Positions 16,938-26,550 of a stretch of DNA of 49,875 nt are shown here, piece by piece (positions within the stretch are counted from its first letter, which is position 1; every line of letters starts with the position of its first letter). Position numbers and translations under genes: made by a program. Below the pieces are notes generated by a model. The model was given only the letters and a program-made list of their open reading frames with translations. It was not told the DNA's origin and did no database searches. This stretch comes from Candidatus Coprenecus pullistercoris. GTDB taxonomy: Bacteria; Bacteroidota; Bacteroidia; Bacteroidales; UBA932. Where the stretch lies: assembly GCA_019116965.1 (NCBI GenBank), contig DXAT01000009.1, forward strand, positions 1-49,875, given 5' to 3'.

Positions 16938-17009
16938 TACCTCCGTGGGGAATCGAACCCCAACCAAGAGAACCGGAATCTCTCATTCTATCCATTAAAC
17001 TACGGAGGC
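16938..17009 (-). tRNA. tRNA-Arg (anticodon CCG)
   Basis: The cloverleaf on the minus strand has acceptor GCCTCCG/CGGAGGT (closing G1-U72 wobble), a short D arm with TAATGGATAGA, anticodon stem AGAGA/TCTCT with loop TTCCGGT giving anticodon CCG (reads CGG), and T arm TGGGG-TTCGATT-CCCCA. The discriminator is A73 and no CCA is encoded. Confidence 0.94.
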
Positions 17010-17049
17010 AAAAGGATTGCTAATGTACAAATAAAATTTAAAAAAGTAT

Positions 17050-17907
17050 ATGACAGCTTATGTTTTTCCCGGACAGGGAGCACAATTCACCGGTATGGGC
17101 AAGGACCTCTACGAGGCCTCGCCTAAAGCGAAAGAGCTCATTGACAGTGCCTGCGACATACTCGGATTCGACATCCGCAGTATCATGTTCGAAGGCTCCG
17201 CCGATGACCTGAAGCAGACCAAGGTCACCCAGCCCGCCGTATTCATCCACTCGGTAGCCGCTGCCGCCACCATAGAGGACTTCAAGCCGGCTATGACCGC
17301 CGGCCACTCCCTCGGAGAGTTCTCCGCACTGGTAGCCGCAGGAGCCATGTCTTTCGAAGACGGACTCCGTTTGGTGTACGCAAGGGCCATGGCCATGCAG
17401 AAAGCATGCGAGGCCAGGCCGTCTACCATGGCTGCCATCATAGGCCTGCCTGACGATGTGGTCGAGAAGGTATGTGCGGAAACCGAAGGGACAGTCGTTC
17501 CGGCCAACTACAACTGCCCCGGACAGCTTGTCATCTCAGGCGAGATAGAAGCCGTGGACAAGGCCTGCGAGGCGCTTAAGGAGGCAGGTGCGAAGAGAGC
17601 GCTCAGACTTGCTGTCGGAGGAGCCTTCCACTCTCCTCTCATGGAGCCTGCGAGAGTAGAACTGGCCGAGGCAATAAGCCGCACAGACATAAAGGTCCCC
17701 GTCTGCCCTGTATACCAGAATGTGGACGCACTTCCCTCCACTGATCCTACGGTCATCAAGGACAAGCTGCTGCGCCAGCTCACATCTCCCGTCAGATGGA
17801 CGCAGACCGTGCTCAACATGCACCGCGACGGTGCCGTGGACTTCGTGGAACTCGGCCCCGGCACCGTACTGACCGGGCTGATAAGAAAATGCATTCCGGC
17901 AAAATAA
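17050..17907 (+). CDS. fabD: Malonyl-CoA:ACP acyltransferase
   Basis: This enzyme loads malonyl groups from CoA onto acyl carrier protein for fatty-acid chain extension. The 285-residue protein starts with the typical VFPGQGAQ motif, has the nucleophile Ser87 in GHSLGE and the catalytic His194 in GAFHSPLM. Length and motifs match housekeeping FabD, slightly shorter than E. coli. It is separate from the other fab genes of this window (28564-32004) and is followed 39 bases later by the pyruvate:ferredoxin oxidoreductase gene. Confidence 0.95.
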   Translation: MTAYVFPGQGAQFTGMGKDLYEASPKAKELIDSACDILGFDIRSIMFEGSADDLKQTKVTQPAVFIHSVAAAATIEDFKPAMTAGHSLGEFSALVAAGAMSFEDGLRLVYARAMAMQKACEARPSTMAAIIGLPDDVVEKVCAETEGTVVPANYNCPGQLVISGEIEAVDKACEALKEAGAKRALRLAVGGAFHSPLMEPARVELAEAISRTDIKVPVCPVYQNVDALPSTDPTVIKDKLLRQLTSPVRWTQTVLNMHRDGAVDFVELGPGTVLTGLIRKCIPAK

Positions 17908-17946
17908 ATCAACACAAATAACAATAACTACTAAATCGTCATTAGA

Positions 17947-20900
17947 ATGGCAAAAGAGAAAACATTTATTACCTGTGACGGCAACTATGCCGCCGCTCAT
18001 GTGGCATACCTGTTCAGCGAGCATGCCGCCATCTACCCCATCACGCCTTCTTCAACGATGGCCGAGTATGTGGACGAATGGGCCGCATTCGGTAAGAAGA
18101 ACCTGTTCGGGGAGACCGTCAAAGTAACGGAGATGCAGAGCGAGGGAGGAGCGGCAGGAGCTGTTCACGGCTCGCTGCAGGCAGGAGCCCTGACCACCAC
18201 ATTCACGGCTTCCCAGGGCCTGCTGCTGATGATTCCCAATATGTACAAGATCGCAGGTGAGCTGCTGCCGGCCGTATTCCATGTATCGGCACGCGCCCTC
18301 GCCACCCAGGCGCTCTCCATATTCGGAGACCACCAGGATGTGATGGCATGCCGCCAGACCGGATTCGCCATGCTCGCTTCCTCAAGCGTTCAGGAAGCCA
18401 TGGACCTCGGTGCCGTGGCACATCTCTCCTCTATCAAGGCCAGTGTACCGTTTATCCACTTCTTCGACGGATTCCGCACATCGCACGAGATTCAGAAGAT
18501 CGAGGTACTTGACTCCGATGCGCTCAGAGGCATGATCAGTGACAAGGCGCTCGCCGCTTTCCGCAAGAGAGCCCTCAATCCCAACAAGCCCGTCACCAGA
18601 GGCACGGCCCAGAACCCCGATGTGTATTTCCAGGCACGCGAGGCCTGCAACACCTATTATGATGCCGTTCCCGACATCGTTGCCCGTTACATGGGCGAGA
18701 TCGGTGAGCTGACCGGCCGTCATTACCTGCCGTTCGACTACTACGGAGATCCCAACGCCAAGGACATCATCATCGCCATGGGCTCCGTATGCGAGACCGT
18801 CCGCGAGGTCGTAGACGCACTTATGGAGAAAGGCGAGAAAGTCGGTGTCATCACTGTCCGCCTGTACAGGCCCTTCTCCGCCAAGTATTTCCTCAGAGTC
18901 CTGCCCAAGAGCGTCAAGAGGATTGCCGTTCTCGACCGCTGCAAGGAACCCGGAAGCGTAGGCGAGCCTCTCTATCTCGATGTCAAGTCCACTTTGGCCG
19001 AGATGGGCGGCGACGCACCCTATATCATCGGCGGACGCTACGGTCTGTCCTCCAAGGATACCAGCCCCGCCCAGATATTCGCCGTATTCAAGAACCTCAA
19101 ACAGAAACAGCCCAAGGCCGACTTCACCATCGGCATCACCGATGATGTCACCTTCAAGTCCCTGCCCGTAGGCGAGGAAGTCTCCTTAGCCAAGAAAGGC
19201 ACCTACGAGTGCAAGTTCTACGGTCTCGGTTCTGACGGCACAGTGGGTGCAAACAAGAACACCATCAAGATTATCGGCGACCACACTCCCAAATACTGCC
19301 AGGGATACTTCGACTACGACTCCAAGAAGTCAGGCGGATACACCTGCTCGCACCTGCGTTTCGGAGACAGCCCCATCACATCTCCTTACCTCGTGTCAAC
19401 CCCCGACTTCGTAGCCTGCCATGTACCTTCCTACCTTTACAAATACGATGTCCTCAAAGGCATCAAAAAGGGCGGTACATTCCTGCTCAACAGCCTCTGG
19501 TCTGTAGAGGAGACTCTCAAGCGTATCCCCGACCATGTAAAACAGGTCATCGCGGAGAAGAACCTCAAGGTCTACATCATCAACGCCACCAAGATAGCGG
19601 AGGAAATCGGCTTGGGCAACAGAACCAACACCATCCTCCAGTCCGCATTCTTCAAGATTACGGGCATCATCCCCTACGAGCAGGCCGTGGCCTTCATGAA
19701 GAAAGCCATCGACAAGAGCTACGGCAAGAAAGGCGAGAAAGTAGTCAGCATGAACTACGCCGCCGTTGACCGCGGAGCCGAGTATGAGGAGCTTACCGTT
19801 CCAGCAGAGTGGAACAGCATCGTGGCCCGTTTCCGTCCGGCCAACTTCGACCGTCTGGCACCCGAGTGGGTACGCAGTGTTGCCGATGTGGTCAACGCAC
19901 AGAACGGCTACGAGATTCCCGTGAGCGCCTTCACCGGCGAGCATGCAGACGGCACCATTCCCGCCGGCACGGCTGCATTCGAGAAACGCGGCATCGCTGT
20001 CAGCGTTCCCGAATGGAACCCCGAGAAGTGTATCCAGTGCAACCAGTGCTCGTATGTCTGCCCTCACGCAGCCATCCGTCCTTTCCTCTCCACTGAGGAG
20101 GAGCTGGCCAAGGCGCCCAAGGAAGTCAAGAGCGCACAGGGAATCGCGGCATTCAAGGCATACCGCTTCACCATGCAGGTGTCCCCTATGGACTGTACCG
20201 GATGCGGCAACTGCGTAGATGTATGTCCGGCAAAGGAGAAAGCCCTCGAGATGAAGCATCTCGACACCCAAATGGATCAGCAGGCATGCTTCGATTACAT
20301 GCACGCCAATGTGGGCTACAAGGACACTGTCGCCCCCAAGACACAGAATCTCAAGAACTCACAGTTCTCACAGCCCCTGTTCGAGTTCTCCGGAGCCTGC
20401 GCAGGATGCGGCGAGACACCTTACATCAAGACCATCACACAGCTCTTCGGTGACCGCATGATGGTGGCCAACGCCACAGGCTGCTCGTCCATCTACAGCG
20501 CATCGTTCCCCTCATCGCCCTACTGCACCGACAAGAACGGACGCGGACCGGCATGGGACAACTCTCTGTTCGAGGACAACGCCGAGTTCGGTCTCGGTAT
20601 GAGACTCGGTTCCGAGAGACTGCGCAACACCGTTGCCGAGCTGATGAAGCAGGGCCTGGAGTGCAGCAAGTGCTCTTCCGACATCAAGGCTCTCTTCGAG
20701 CAGTGGCTTGCCGACAGAGGCAACGCCGCCGCCACACGCCAGATCTGCGACAAGCTCGTCCCGATGCTTGAGGAAAGCGAGTGCGAGGCATGCCGCAGAC
20801 TGTACGAGTACCGTGACCTGATTCCCGCACGCAGCCAGTGGATCATCGGAGGTGACGGCTGGGCATACGACATCGGATACGGCGGACTGGACCATGTCCT

Positions 20901-21477
20901 CGCTTCCGGAGAGAATGTCAATGTCCTCGTACTCGACACCGAGGTTTATTCCAACACAGGCGGACAGTCATCCAAGTCCACCCCCGCAGGAGCCGTGGCC
21001 AAGTTCGCGACTTCAGGCAAGAAAGTACGCAAGAAAGATCTCGGCATGATGGCCATGAGCTACGGCTATGTCTATGTGGCACAGGTAGCCATGGGCGCCA
21101 ATCCCGCTCAGTACTTCAATGTGCTCAAGGAGGCAGAGGCCTACAACGGTCCTTCGCTTATCATCGCCTACGCACCCTGCATCAACCACGGTCTGCGCAA
21201 CGGTATGGGCAGGAGCCAGCATGAGGAGAAACTCGCCGTAGAGTGCGGTTACTGGCATCTGTACCACTTCAACCCCGCACTGGCCGAGGAAGGCAAGAAT
21301 CCTTTCAGCCTCGACAGCAAGGAGCCCGACTGGAGCAAGTTCCAGGAGTTCATCAAGGGAGAGGTGCGCTACAGCTCGCTGATGAAGAGCTTCCCCGAGA
21401 CAGCTCAGGAGCTCTTCGACAAGACCGAGCAGTTCGCCAAGATCCGCTACGAGTCCTACAAGCGTCTGGCCCAGTAA
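17947..21477 (+). CDS. nifJ: Pyruvate:ferredoxin (flavodoxin) oxidoreductase
   Basis: A fused single-chain enzyme of 1176 residues that converts pyruvate and CoA to acetyl-CoA, CO2 and reduced ferredoxin in anaerobic metabolism. Domains in order: N-terminal pyrimidine-binding domain (PITPSSTMAEYVDEW), transketolase-like domain II, gamma domain, a two-cluster ferredoxin domain (Cys695/698/701/705 and Cys750 onward in CTGCGNCVDVCP), and the thiamine-diphosphate domain with the GDGWAYDIGYGG motif near residue 968. Cysteines for the proximal cluster are present (CAGCGETPY and, near the end, APCINHG). This is the normal full length. It probably has a strong message, as it ends at a perfect palindromic terminator. 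Confidence 0.97.
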   Translation: MAKEKTFITCDGNYAAAHVAYLFSEHAAIYPITPSSTMAEYVDEWAAFGKKNLFGETVKVTEMQSEGGAAGAVHGSLQAGALTTTFTASQGLLLMIPNMYKIAGELLPAVFHVSARALATQALSIFGDHQDVMACRQTGFAMLASSSVQEAMDLGAVAHLSSIKASVPFIHFFDGFRTSHEIQKIEVLDSDALRGMISDKALAAFRKRALNPNKPVTRGTAQNPDVYFQAREACNTYYDAVPDIVARYMGEIGELTGRHYLPFDYYGDPNAKDIIIAMGSVCETVREVVDALMEKGEKVGVITVRLYRPFSAKYFLRVLPKSVKRIAVLDRCKEPGSVGEPLYLDVKSTLAEMGGDAPYIIGGRYGLSSKDTSPAQIFAVFKNLKQKQPKADFTIGITDDVTFKSLPVGEEVSLAKKGTYECKFYGLGSDGTVGANKNTIKIIGDHTPKYCQGYFDYDSKKSGGYTCSHLRFGDSPITSPYLVSTPDFVACHVPSYLYKYDVLKGIKKGGTFLLNSLWSVEETLKRIPDHVKQVIAEKNLKVYIINATKIAEEIGLGNRTNTILQSAFFKITGIIPYEQAVAFMKKAIDKSYGKKGEKVVSMNYAAVDRGAEYEELTVPAEWNSIVARFRPANFDRLAPEWVRSVADVVNAQNGYEIPVSAFTGEHADGTIPAGTAAFEKRGIAVSVPEWNPEKCIQCNQCSYVCPHAAIRPFLSTEEELAKAPKEVKSAQGIAAFKAYRFTMQVSPMDCTGCGNCVDVCPAKEKALEMKHLDTQMDQQACFDYMHANVGYKDTVAPKTQNLKNSQFSQPLFEFSGACAGCGETPYIKTITQLFGDRMMVANATGCSSIYSASFPSSPYCTDKNGRGPAWDNSLFEDNAEFGLGMRLGSERLRNTVAELMKQGLECSKCSSDIKALFEQWLADRGNAAATRQICDKLVPMLEESECEACRRLYEYRDLIPARSQWIIGGDGWAYDIGYGGLDHVLASGENVNVLVLDTEVYSNTGGQSSKSTPAGAVAKFATSGKKVRKKDLGMMAMSYGYVYVAQVAMGANPAQYFNVLKEAEAYNGPSLIIAYAPCINHGLRNGMGRSQHEEKLAVECGYWHLYHFNPALAEEGKNPFSLDSKEPDWSKFQEFIKGEVRYSSLMKSFPETAQELFDKTEQFAKIRYESYKRLAQ

Positions 21478-21495
21478 CAGGGTCCGGACCAAAAC

Positions 21496-21530
21496 AAAAA
21501 GTTCCGATGGAATTCCATCGGAACTTTTTT
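21496..21530. terminator. Perfect palindromic bidirectional terminator
   Basis: AGTTCCGATGG and CCATCGGAACT flank an AATT centre, with five A bases on the left arm and six T bases on the right, so both strands give a hairpin followed by a U tract. It lies between the convergent nifJ (plus) and the Omp28-type gene (minus) and can serve both. Confidence 0.93.
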
Positions 21531-21555
21531 ATTGACATCAAGTGAAAACGGCTGC

Positions 21556-22974
21556 TTATTCCTCGTAGCCAATCTCCACCAAGTTGCCGTCGACCGGAAT
21601 CAGGGCAGCGTTGTCCACTATGCGGCCACAGCCTCCATTGTAGTTGTACAACACGGAGGACACGCTTCCCGTATACTCGCCCTCATAAGTAAGATAGACT
21701 GCAATGTGGACATTACGGGTATCCAGCACATTGGCGGGAAGCTCGAAGGTGCGGTCGTCCTGCCAGAGCGTATTGGCCTCGAGGGTTACCGCCTCACCGG
21801 TCGCACCGTAAAGGCACGCCCGGGCGATATGGTTGTGCTCGGCCCTGCCGCTCGATGTGCCGGCCTGGTCGGCCATGACCTTATCCTCCAGAACAAATAC
21901 ATTGAGACGATACTCACCGGCCTGCTTGGAGGCTATATCGAGATGCAGGTTGATATTGCCACCCTCTACTGTGGCCGAACCGCCTATGGCTGTCCTTGAA
22001 GGCAGATCCTCCACGGCCTCGTCGGCGACATCAAAGAGAGCGTAGGTCAACGGGTTGGTCTGGCCCGGCAGCTTTCCGTAGTAGTTGGCCCAACCGTCAG
22101 GGAATGAGGACACCTGGAACATGGAACGAAAATCCGCCTCATTGCCGAGCGTCAGGTCTCCGGACTCATTGTACAGGCTGACTGCTACAAAACGGTCAGG
22201 CTCGCGCTTGAGAGCATTGTCTATACCCTCAGTCATACGGGGACAGTTCTGGCACCATGTACCGGTAAACTTCATGATAAGGGTACGACGGTAGAAGGCC
22301 CGGCTGTAATCCACCTCAACCGCACCGTTCTGGACAATCTCCACCGTAGCGGTGACTCCGGATGCCGAAAGGGTCACTACAGCGCTGCGCGGACTGGTGC
22401 CGTTGGCCTCTGCCTTGAGGGTCAGAACGGCCTCACGGCATTTCGATGCAGTCCTGCCATCTCCGAGAAAGGCCGCCTCACCGTACTCTATGCCACCCTC
22501 TACCGTAAGCCACGAAGCATCGGAAGATGCCTCGATGCCTGAAAGGTTGGTACTGAAAGTAAGAGCTACGGTCTGCGCGCTTCCGGAGATAGTCCTGGAA
22601 GACACCGCGTCGATACCCGGTACTCCATCCTGGATCACATAGTACTCGGTAAGAGCACCGCCGGCATCGATATTGAAGGTCCCCTCTCTCTCTGCTGTCT
22701 CCTGATTGACTCCGGTTGCCGTCACGGTCAGCGTGACCTGGCCGGCCTCACCCGATGCGGGCTGCACGGAGAACCAGTCGCTCTCCCCGACTACCTCCCA
22801 TGCGGAAGACATGTCGAGACTGAGCTGCGATGCCGCGCCCTGCTCGTTGGAGAGCAGGAAGGTCTCTCCGGCTACAGGTTCCTGACCGCCGTTTTCGGGT
22901 TCGCACGATGCTGCGAGTCCCACGGCCGCCACTGCAGAAGCTGCATAAAGAAATAGTCTGGTAAAACTGTTCAT
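21556..22974 (-). CDS. Omp28-type BACON/thioredoxin-like lipoprotein (second copy, operon end)
   Basis: A 472-residue exported lipoprotein (Cys24 in LAASCEPENGG). Two immunoglobulin-like modules follow: a BACON-type one (about 40-120: WEVVGESDWFSVQPASG ... YYVIQDG) and a second (about 125-225: SWLTVEGG ... VEIVQNG). The C-terminal half begins with a thioredoxin-like motif, KFTGTWCQNCP, with Cys241 and Cys244, as in the Omp28 family of Bacteroidota outer-membrane proteins, and ends in a beta-rich domain. It is a paralogue of the gene at 25071-26525, with the same architecture but a different CxxC dipeptide. It is the last gene of the dsbD operon, so a redox role on the outer membrane or surface is inferred. 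Confidence 0.88.
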   Translation of the reverse strand: MNSFTRLFLYAASAVAAVGLAASCEPENGGQEPVAGETFLLSNEQGAASQLSLDMSSAWEVVGESDWFSVQPASGEAGQVTLTVTATGVNQETAEREGTFNIDAGGALTEYYVIQDGVPGIDAVSSRTISGSAQTVALTFSTNLSGIEASSDASWLTVEGGIEYGEAAFLGDGRTASKCREAVLTLKAEANGTSPRSAVVTLSASGVTATVEIVQNGAVEVDYSRAFYRRTLIMKFTGTWCQNCPRMTEGIDNALKREPDRFVAVSLYNESGDLTLGNEADFRSMFQVSSFPDGWANYYGKLPGQTNPLTYALFDVADEAVEDLPSRTAIGGSATVEGGNINLHLDIASKQAGEYRLNVFVLEDKVMADQAGTSSGRAEHNHIARACLYGATGEAVTLEANTLWQDDRTFELPANVLDTRNVHIAVYLTYEGEYTGSVSSVLYNYNGGCGRIVDNAALIPVDGNLVEIGYEE

Positions 22975-22990
22975 TATTCAAAAACTTATG

Positions 22991-24559
22991 CTACAGTGTC
23001 ACGACGAGTGACAGATTGAATCCGGTATAGGCCGGAGTATAGCGGCACACACCGCCGGAGCACTGATAACCGTCCTTGAAGCGGCCCACATTGAGGGCTG
23101 CGCGCACTCTCGAATAAGAGTAGCTGATGCTTCCGTTGACATAGTGCGTCTTGGTGTCGCCGTAGTTCCACATATCCTGCACGGAGACGCTCCAGCGGGG
23201 TGCGAAACTGTACTCAAGCAGGGCAGCTGCCCAGTTCTTATGGTCCTCCTTGGTATAGAGGTGCTGCAGCTCGAGCCTGAGGGAGTTCTTGCGGTCGAAC
23301 TTATAGGTCATGTCGGCCACCACGGTATGCGAGCGGTAATACTCTCCGCCACCATGATGCCAGGTCTGCCAGGTATAGAAGAGTATCATCTTGAAGTCGC
23401 TTCCGAACCAGCGTTCCATGTCCACTGTCAGATCTCTGAACAGCAGACGGGACTCGTCGAGATATCCGCCCGTACCGGCAAAGTCTCGCTCGTGCCCGTA
23501 ATAGGTGGAGAAGTTGGCATGGATCTTCATGCCCTTCTTGCCGCCCATGACAGTGCCCCTGCGGAAGTTGTAGTACAGGTCGGCCTGGCCTCCGATCTCA
23601 TCCTGCTGAGTGGTATAGGGATTGAGGTTGGCCAAGGCATAGGTATGCTGCTGGGTCAGAGCCGGTACATAGTTGATGTAAGTGGTCAGTCCGTTGAGAT
23701 CGCGGGATGCCTGCAGGAACGGATTGCGGAGCTTGCGGAAAGTAACCAAGCCTCCGAAGCCGTGACCGGTATAGCCGAAGTCCACCTGAATCGCCTCCAT
23801 ACGGCTTGAATCGAGGGAGTTCTGCATACCGGGATCCGGACGGCGGCTCACATACTCTCCGCTGAGGCGGAAGCCGGCATAACCCAAAGCCATGCGGGCC
23901 GAGTAACCGAGTGTATGAGGGCTGACCTTGTCATCCTCCATGAGAAGAGGCTCATATTTGTCGAGCACGCTCCCCTCGATGGTCCAGTCGAAGTTCTGCC
24001 ACTTGGCCGCGCGGGAAATGGACAGGGAGAGGTCGGCTCCGGAAACCATAGCGTTTTCCGTATAGACTTTCACATCCCTGGTCTGACCGTAAAGAGCCTT
24101 CACCGTCAGGAAGTCCCCGAAGGTATAGCCTACCTTGACTCCGCGGATGGCGTTGTTGATACCGAGGGTACGGTCCTCGTAGGTACGGAAGAGCATTCCG
24201 CTTCCGAACTGGTCGTAGATGCTTCCCAAGCGGATGTCCCAGCCGTTGGCATTGTAGCCGGCATATACATCTGCCCTGAAGAAGTTACCCTCGAAACCAG
24301 TAAAATAGCCCTGCACCGCAGGCAGATAGCCCTCCAACTGAGCTCCCGCGTAGAAGCCCTTCCAGGTATAGTCCAGCTTCAGGTAGTTGTTCGTACCCAA
24401 GCGGCCGGCAGGAGGCGTCGCACCTGTCCCCTTGTCCTCGAGATAATAGGTGGTATTGGTCTCCAACCCTGCAGAAAAGTTGCCTCTGTCCTCATTCTGG
24501 GCAAAGGCAACCATCGTCAGAGTCAAAAGACCTACTGATAAGGTAAATCTTTTGAGCAT
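22991..24559 (-). CDS. DUF6029-type outer-membrane beta-barrel protein
   Basis: A 522-residue protein with a Sec signal peptide (about residues 1-20, AFAQ) and a mature sequence made of alternating amphipathic strands rich in Tyr, Phe, Trp and Gly, ending in the aromatic/hydrophobic C-terminus LSLVVTL typical of outer-membrane barrels. It matches the Bacteroidota family I know as DUF6029, often found beside Omp28-like genes. It is flanked by the TlpA gene (4 bases) and the second Omp28-type gene (16 bases) in one operon. Two Cys residues occur close together near the C-terminus (CSGGVC), which could form a disulfide in an outer loop. Function is unknown; a role as anchor or conduit for the lipoproteins is inference. 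Confidence 0.8.
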   Translation of the reverse strand: MLKRFTLSVGLLTLTMVAFAQNEDRGNFSAGLETNTTYYLEDKGTGATPPAGRLGTNNYLKLDYTWKGFYAGAQLEGYLPAVQGYFTGFEGNFFRADVYAGYNANGWDIRLGSIYDQFGSGMLFRTYEDRTLGINNAIRGVKVGYTFGDFLTVKALYGQTRDVKVYTENAMVSGADLSLSISRAAKWQNFDWTIEGSVLDKYEPLLMEDDKVSPHTLGYSARMALGYAGFRLSGEYVSRRPDPGMQNSLDSSRMEAIQVDFGYTGHGFGGLVTFRKLRNPFLQASRDLNGLTTYINYVPALTQQHTYALANLNPYTTQQDEIGGQADLYYNFRRGTVMGGKKGMKIHANFSTYYGHERDFAGTGGYLDESRLLFRDLTVDMERWFGSDFKMILFYTWQTWHHGGGEYYRSHTVVADMTYKFDRKNSLRLELQHLYTKEDHKNWAAALLEYSFAPRWSVSVQDMWNYGDTKTHYVNGSISYSYSRVRAALNVGRFKDGYQCSGGVCRYTPAYTGFNLSLVVTL

Positions 24560-24563
24560 AGTC

Positions 24564-25052
24564 TTACTGTAGTTTTAAGATTTGTTCGAAGTACTCCTCC
24601 TCACTGCCGGGAGTGTAGCCTGTATGCACATACACCACATTGCCGTCCTTGTCGAGGACATAGACCATAGGCTGGGTCTGCACATTCATGGCGCGCTTGA
24701 GGTCTCCGTTCTCGTCGAGCAGGAAAGTAAAGTCAGTCCAGCCGCGGCCGTTGACCATGGGGGCTACCTTGGCGCTCGAACGGGTGTCGTCGGTAGAGAC
24801 GGCCACTATCTTGAAGTCGGCCTCCTCGCTCCAGTCCACGAACGCATCGTTCATCGCTCCGAGCTCCTGCAGGCAGGGCTTGCAGGTTGTGTACCAGAAG
24901 GAGAGTATCACGGGCACCCCATCATCGAGGATGGACTGTACATCCACTATCTGTCCGTCGAGAGTCTTCACCTCCACGCTCGGGAGGGATTTCTGTCCCC
25001 ATACCGCCATCGGCAGCAGGAGCATGACTGCAAGTATCGCTAATTTTTTCAT
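24564..25052 (-). CDS. TlpA-like thioredoxin, periplasmic
   Basis: A 162-residue exported thioredoxin-fold protein of the TlpA/ResA/AhpC-TSA group. A Sec signal peptide (about 1-19, VWGQ) precedes LPSVEVKTLDGQ, the active site WYTTCKPC with Cys57 and Cys60, and the cis-proline motif TQPMVYVLDKDG. Such proteins reduce or oxidise specific disulfides in the periplasm and are commonly kept reduced by DsbD or CcdA. Here it lies between two Omp28-type genes in an operon headed by dsbD, so it is a likely carrier between DsbD and the outer-membrane proteins. Confidence 0.9.
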   Translation of the reverse strand: MKKLAILAVMLLLPMAVWGQKSLPSVEVKTLDGQIVDVQSILDDGVPVILSFWYTTCKPCLQELGAMNDAFVDWSEEADFKIVAVSTDDTRSSAKVAPMVNGRGWTDFTFLLDENGDLKRAMNVQTQPMVYVLDKDGNVVYVHTGYTPGSEEEYFEQILKLQ

Positions 25053-25070
25053 ATCCGGATATTTTAATCG

Positions 25071-26525
25071 TTAATCCTCATACTCGATGCCGATAGTGGC
25101 TCCGTTGGTCGGGATATCCACCACATTGTCCACTATGCTGTTGGCGTATGTAACATAAGTCACACCTACCTCGCCGACAAATGTTCCCTTATAGGTCAGA
25201 TATACTACGAGATGGAGACTGGCAGCATTCTCATACTCCTCAGGCAGAGGGATCGTACGGTCAACGGAAGTAATCCCGTAGTCCGCGATTTCTATGGGAT
25301 CACCGCCTGTTACCTCAGTAGCCTGAGACCTTACCACATGATTATGTACACAGTTGTTAGGGTCATCAATGAGACCATTGTAGTCAGATTGCTTAGCTAT
25401 CAGACCGTCCTCTACAACGAAGATATTGAGGTTATATGCACCGCCCTCCTTGGATACGATGTCGAGATGCAGCTTGATCTCGTCGCCCTCTATGGTGGCC
25501 GAACCTCCGATAGCCGTCCTGGCTTTAAGAACAGTAGTATCGGCTGCCTCCGATGCCAACTGGGCAATCAGCGAACCGGTAACCTGTACAGAGGAAGCAC
25601 CCAATGACGCGTAGTTATTGACAATAGCATTGGGGTAACCACCCACCATAAACTTATTCATGTAATGTTTATAATAATCATAAACAAAATAATCGGCTCC
25701 GCTCATTATACCGTATATGCTTATGGGCACGATACGGCCGGTCTGATCCATGGCTCGGTCAATAGCAAATGTCATTGTAGGACAATAACCGCAGCTGGTA
25801 GCCGTAAATTTCATCACGAAAGAGCGCCTGAAGAAATCCTTGCTGAAGTCGACGCCTATATCCTCGGTCTGAGTAAGAGTAACCTCCTGAGTCATCTCAC
25901 CGGCAGTAACGGTCACCACCGCATTGCGGTTGTCCTCTGCAGGGTTGGCCTGGATATTGAGACTGATGGTGGCGGTGCGGAGCTTTGACTCGGTCTCGCC
26001 GTCAGCGAGCAGGGTAGGATCGCTGTAGGTAATCTCGCCTACCTCTACCCAGTCGACATCGGAAGTGGCGCTGATGCCCTCCAGGTTGGTGGTTACAGGC
26101 AGCTCGAGCACCTGCTCATGACCGCCGATGGTCTTGGAGGCCTGAACCTCGAATCCGGAAGTTCCCTCCTGTACTACATAATATGAAGTAACTGCACCTC
26201 CGTCATTGATCATAAAGTTTCCGACTCTCTCGGCAAGCTCTTCGTTGACGCTGCTGGCCACTATGGTCAGAGTTGCAGGACCGGCCGTAGCTCCTGCCAT
26301 AGGAGACACGGAGAACCAGGGATTGTTGTTGACCACTTCCCATGAGGAAAGGCTCTCGAAATCCATAGTCACAGTTCCGTTCACCTCATTGGGGACGAAA
26401 AGAGTATTGCCCTGCTGTACAGGCTCGTCATTCCCGCCGCCATTATCCGGCTCGCAAGCGGAGAACAATACTGCCGTGCCGAACGAAGCGGCCAGACAGA
26501 TAAAGAATTTTGCAAGATTTTTCAT
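25071..26525 (-). CDS. Omp28-type BACON/thioredoxin-like lipoprotein (first copy)
   Basis: A 484-residue lipoprotein. The frame is open to 26570, but the ATG at 26525 is preferred because it starts a proper lipoprotein signal with Cys24 (LFSACEPDNGGG); the upstream start would overlap the dsbD stop and add a polar leader. Architecture equals the copy at 21556-22974: BACON module (SWEVVNNNPWFSVSPMAG ... YYVVQEG), second immunoglobulin-like module, then KFTATSCGYCP with Cys245 and Cys248 and a beta-rich C-terminal domain. Acidic residues right after the lipidated Cys resemble, but do not exactly match, known Bacteroides surface-export signals. It lies 25 bases after dsbD. Confidence 0.88.
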   Translation of the reverse strand: MKNLAKFFICLAASFGTAVLFSACEPDNGGGNDEPVQQGNTLFVPNEVNGTVTMDFESLSSWEVVNNNPWFSVSPMAGATAGPATLTIVASSVNEELAERVGNFMINDGGAVTSYYVVQEGTSGFEVQASKTIGGHEQVLELPVTTNLEGISATSDVDWVEVGEITYSDPTLLADGETESKLRTATISLNIQANPAEDNRNAVVTVTAGEMTQEVTLTQTEDIGVDFSKDFFRRSFVMKFTATSCGYCPTMTFAIDRAMDQTGRIVPISIYGIMSGADYFVYDYYKHYMNKFMVGGYPNAIVNNYASLGASSVQVTGSLIAQLASEAADTTVLKARTAIGGSATIEGDEIKLHLDIVSKEGGAYNLNIFVVEDGLIAKQSDYNGLIDDPNNCVHNHVVRSQATEVTGGDPIEIADYGITSVDRTIPLPEEYENAASLHLVVYLTYKGTFVGEVGVTYVTYANSIVDNVVDIPTNGATIGIEYED

Positions 26526-26550
26526 GACTTGATAATTAAGTGATTGTCTG

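Noticed and set aside
16938-17009. tRNA-Arg as an integration site for a mobile element.
   Set aside because: No integrase, no direct repeat of the tRNA 3' end and only housekeeping genes on both sides.
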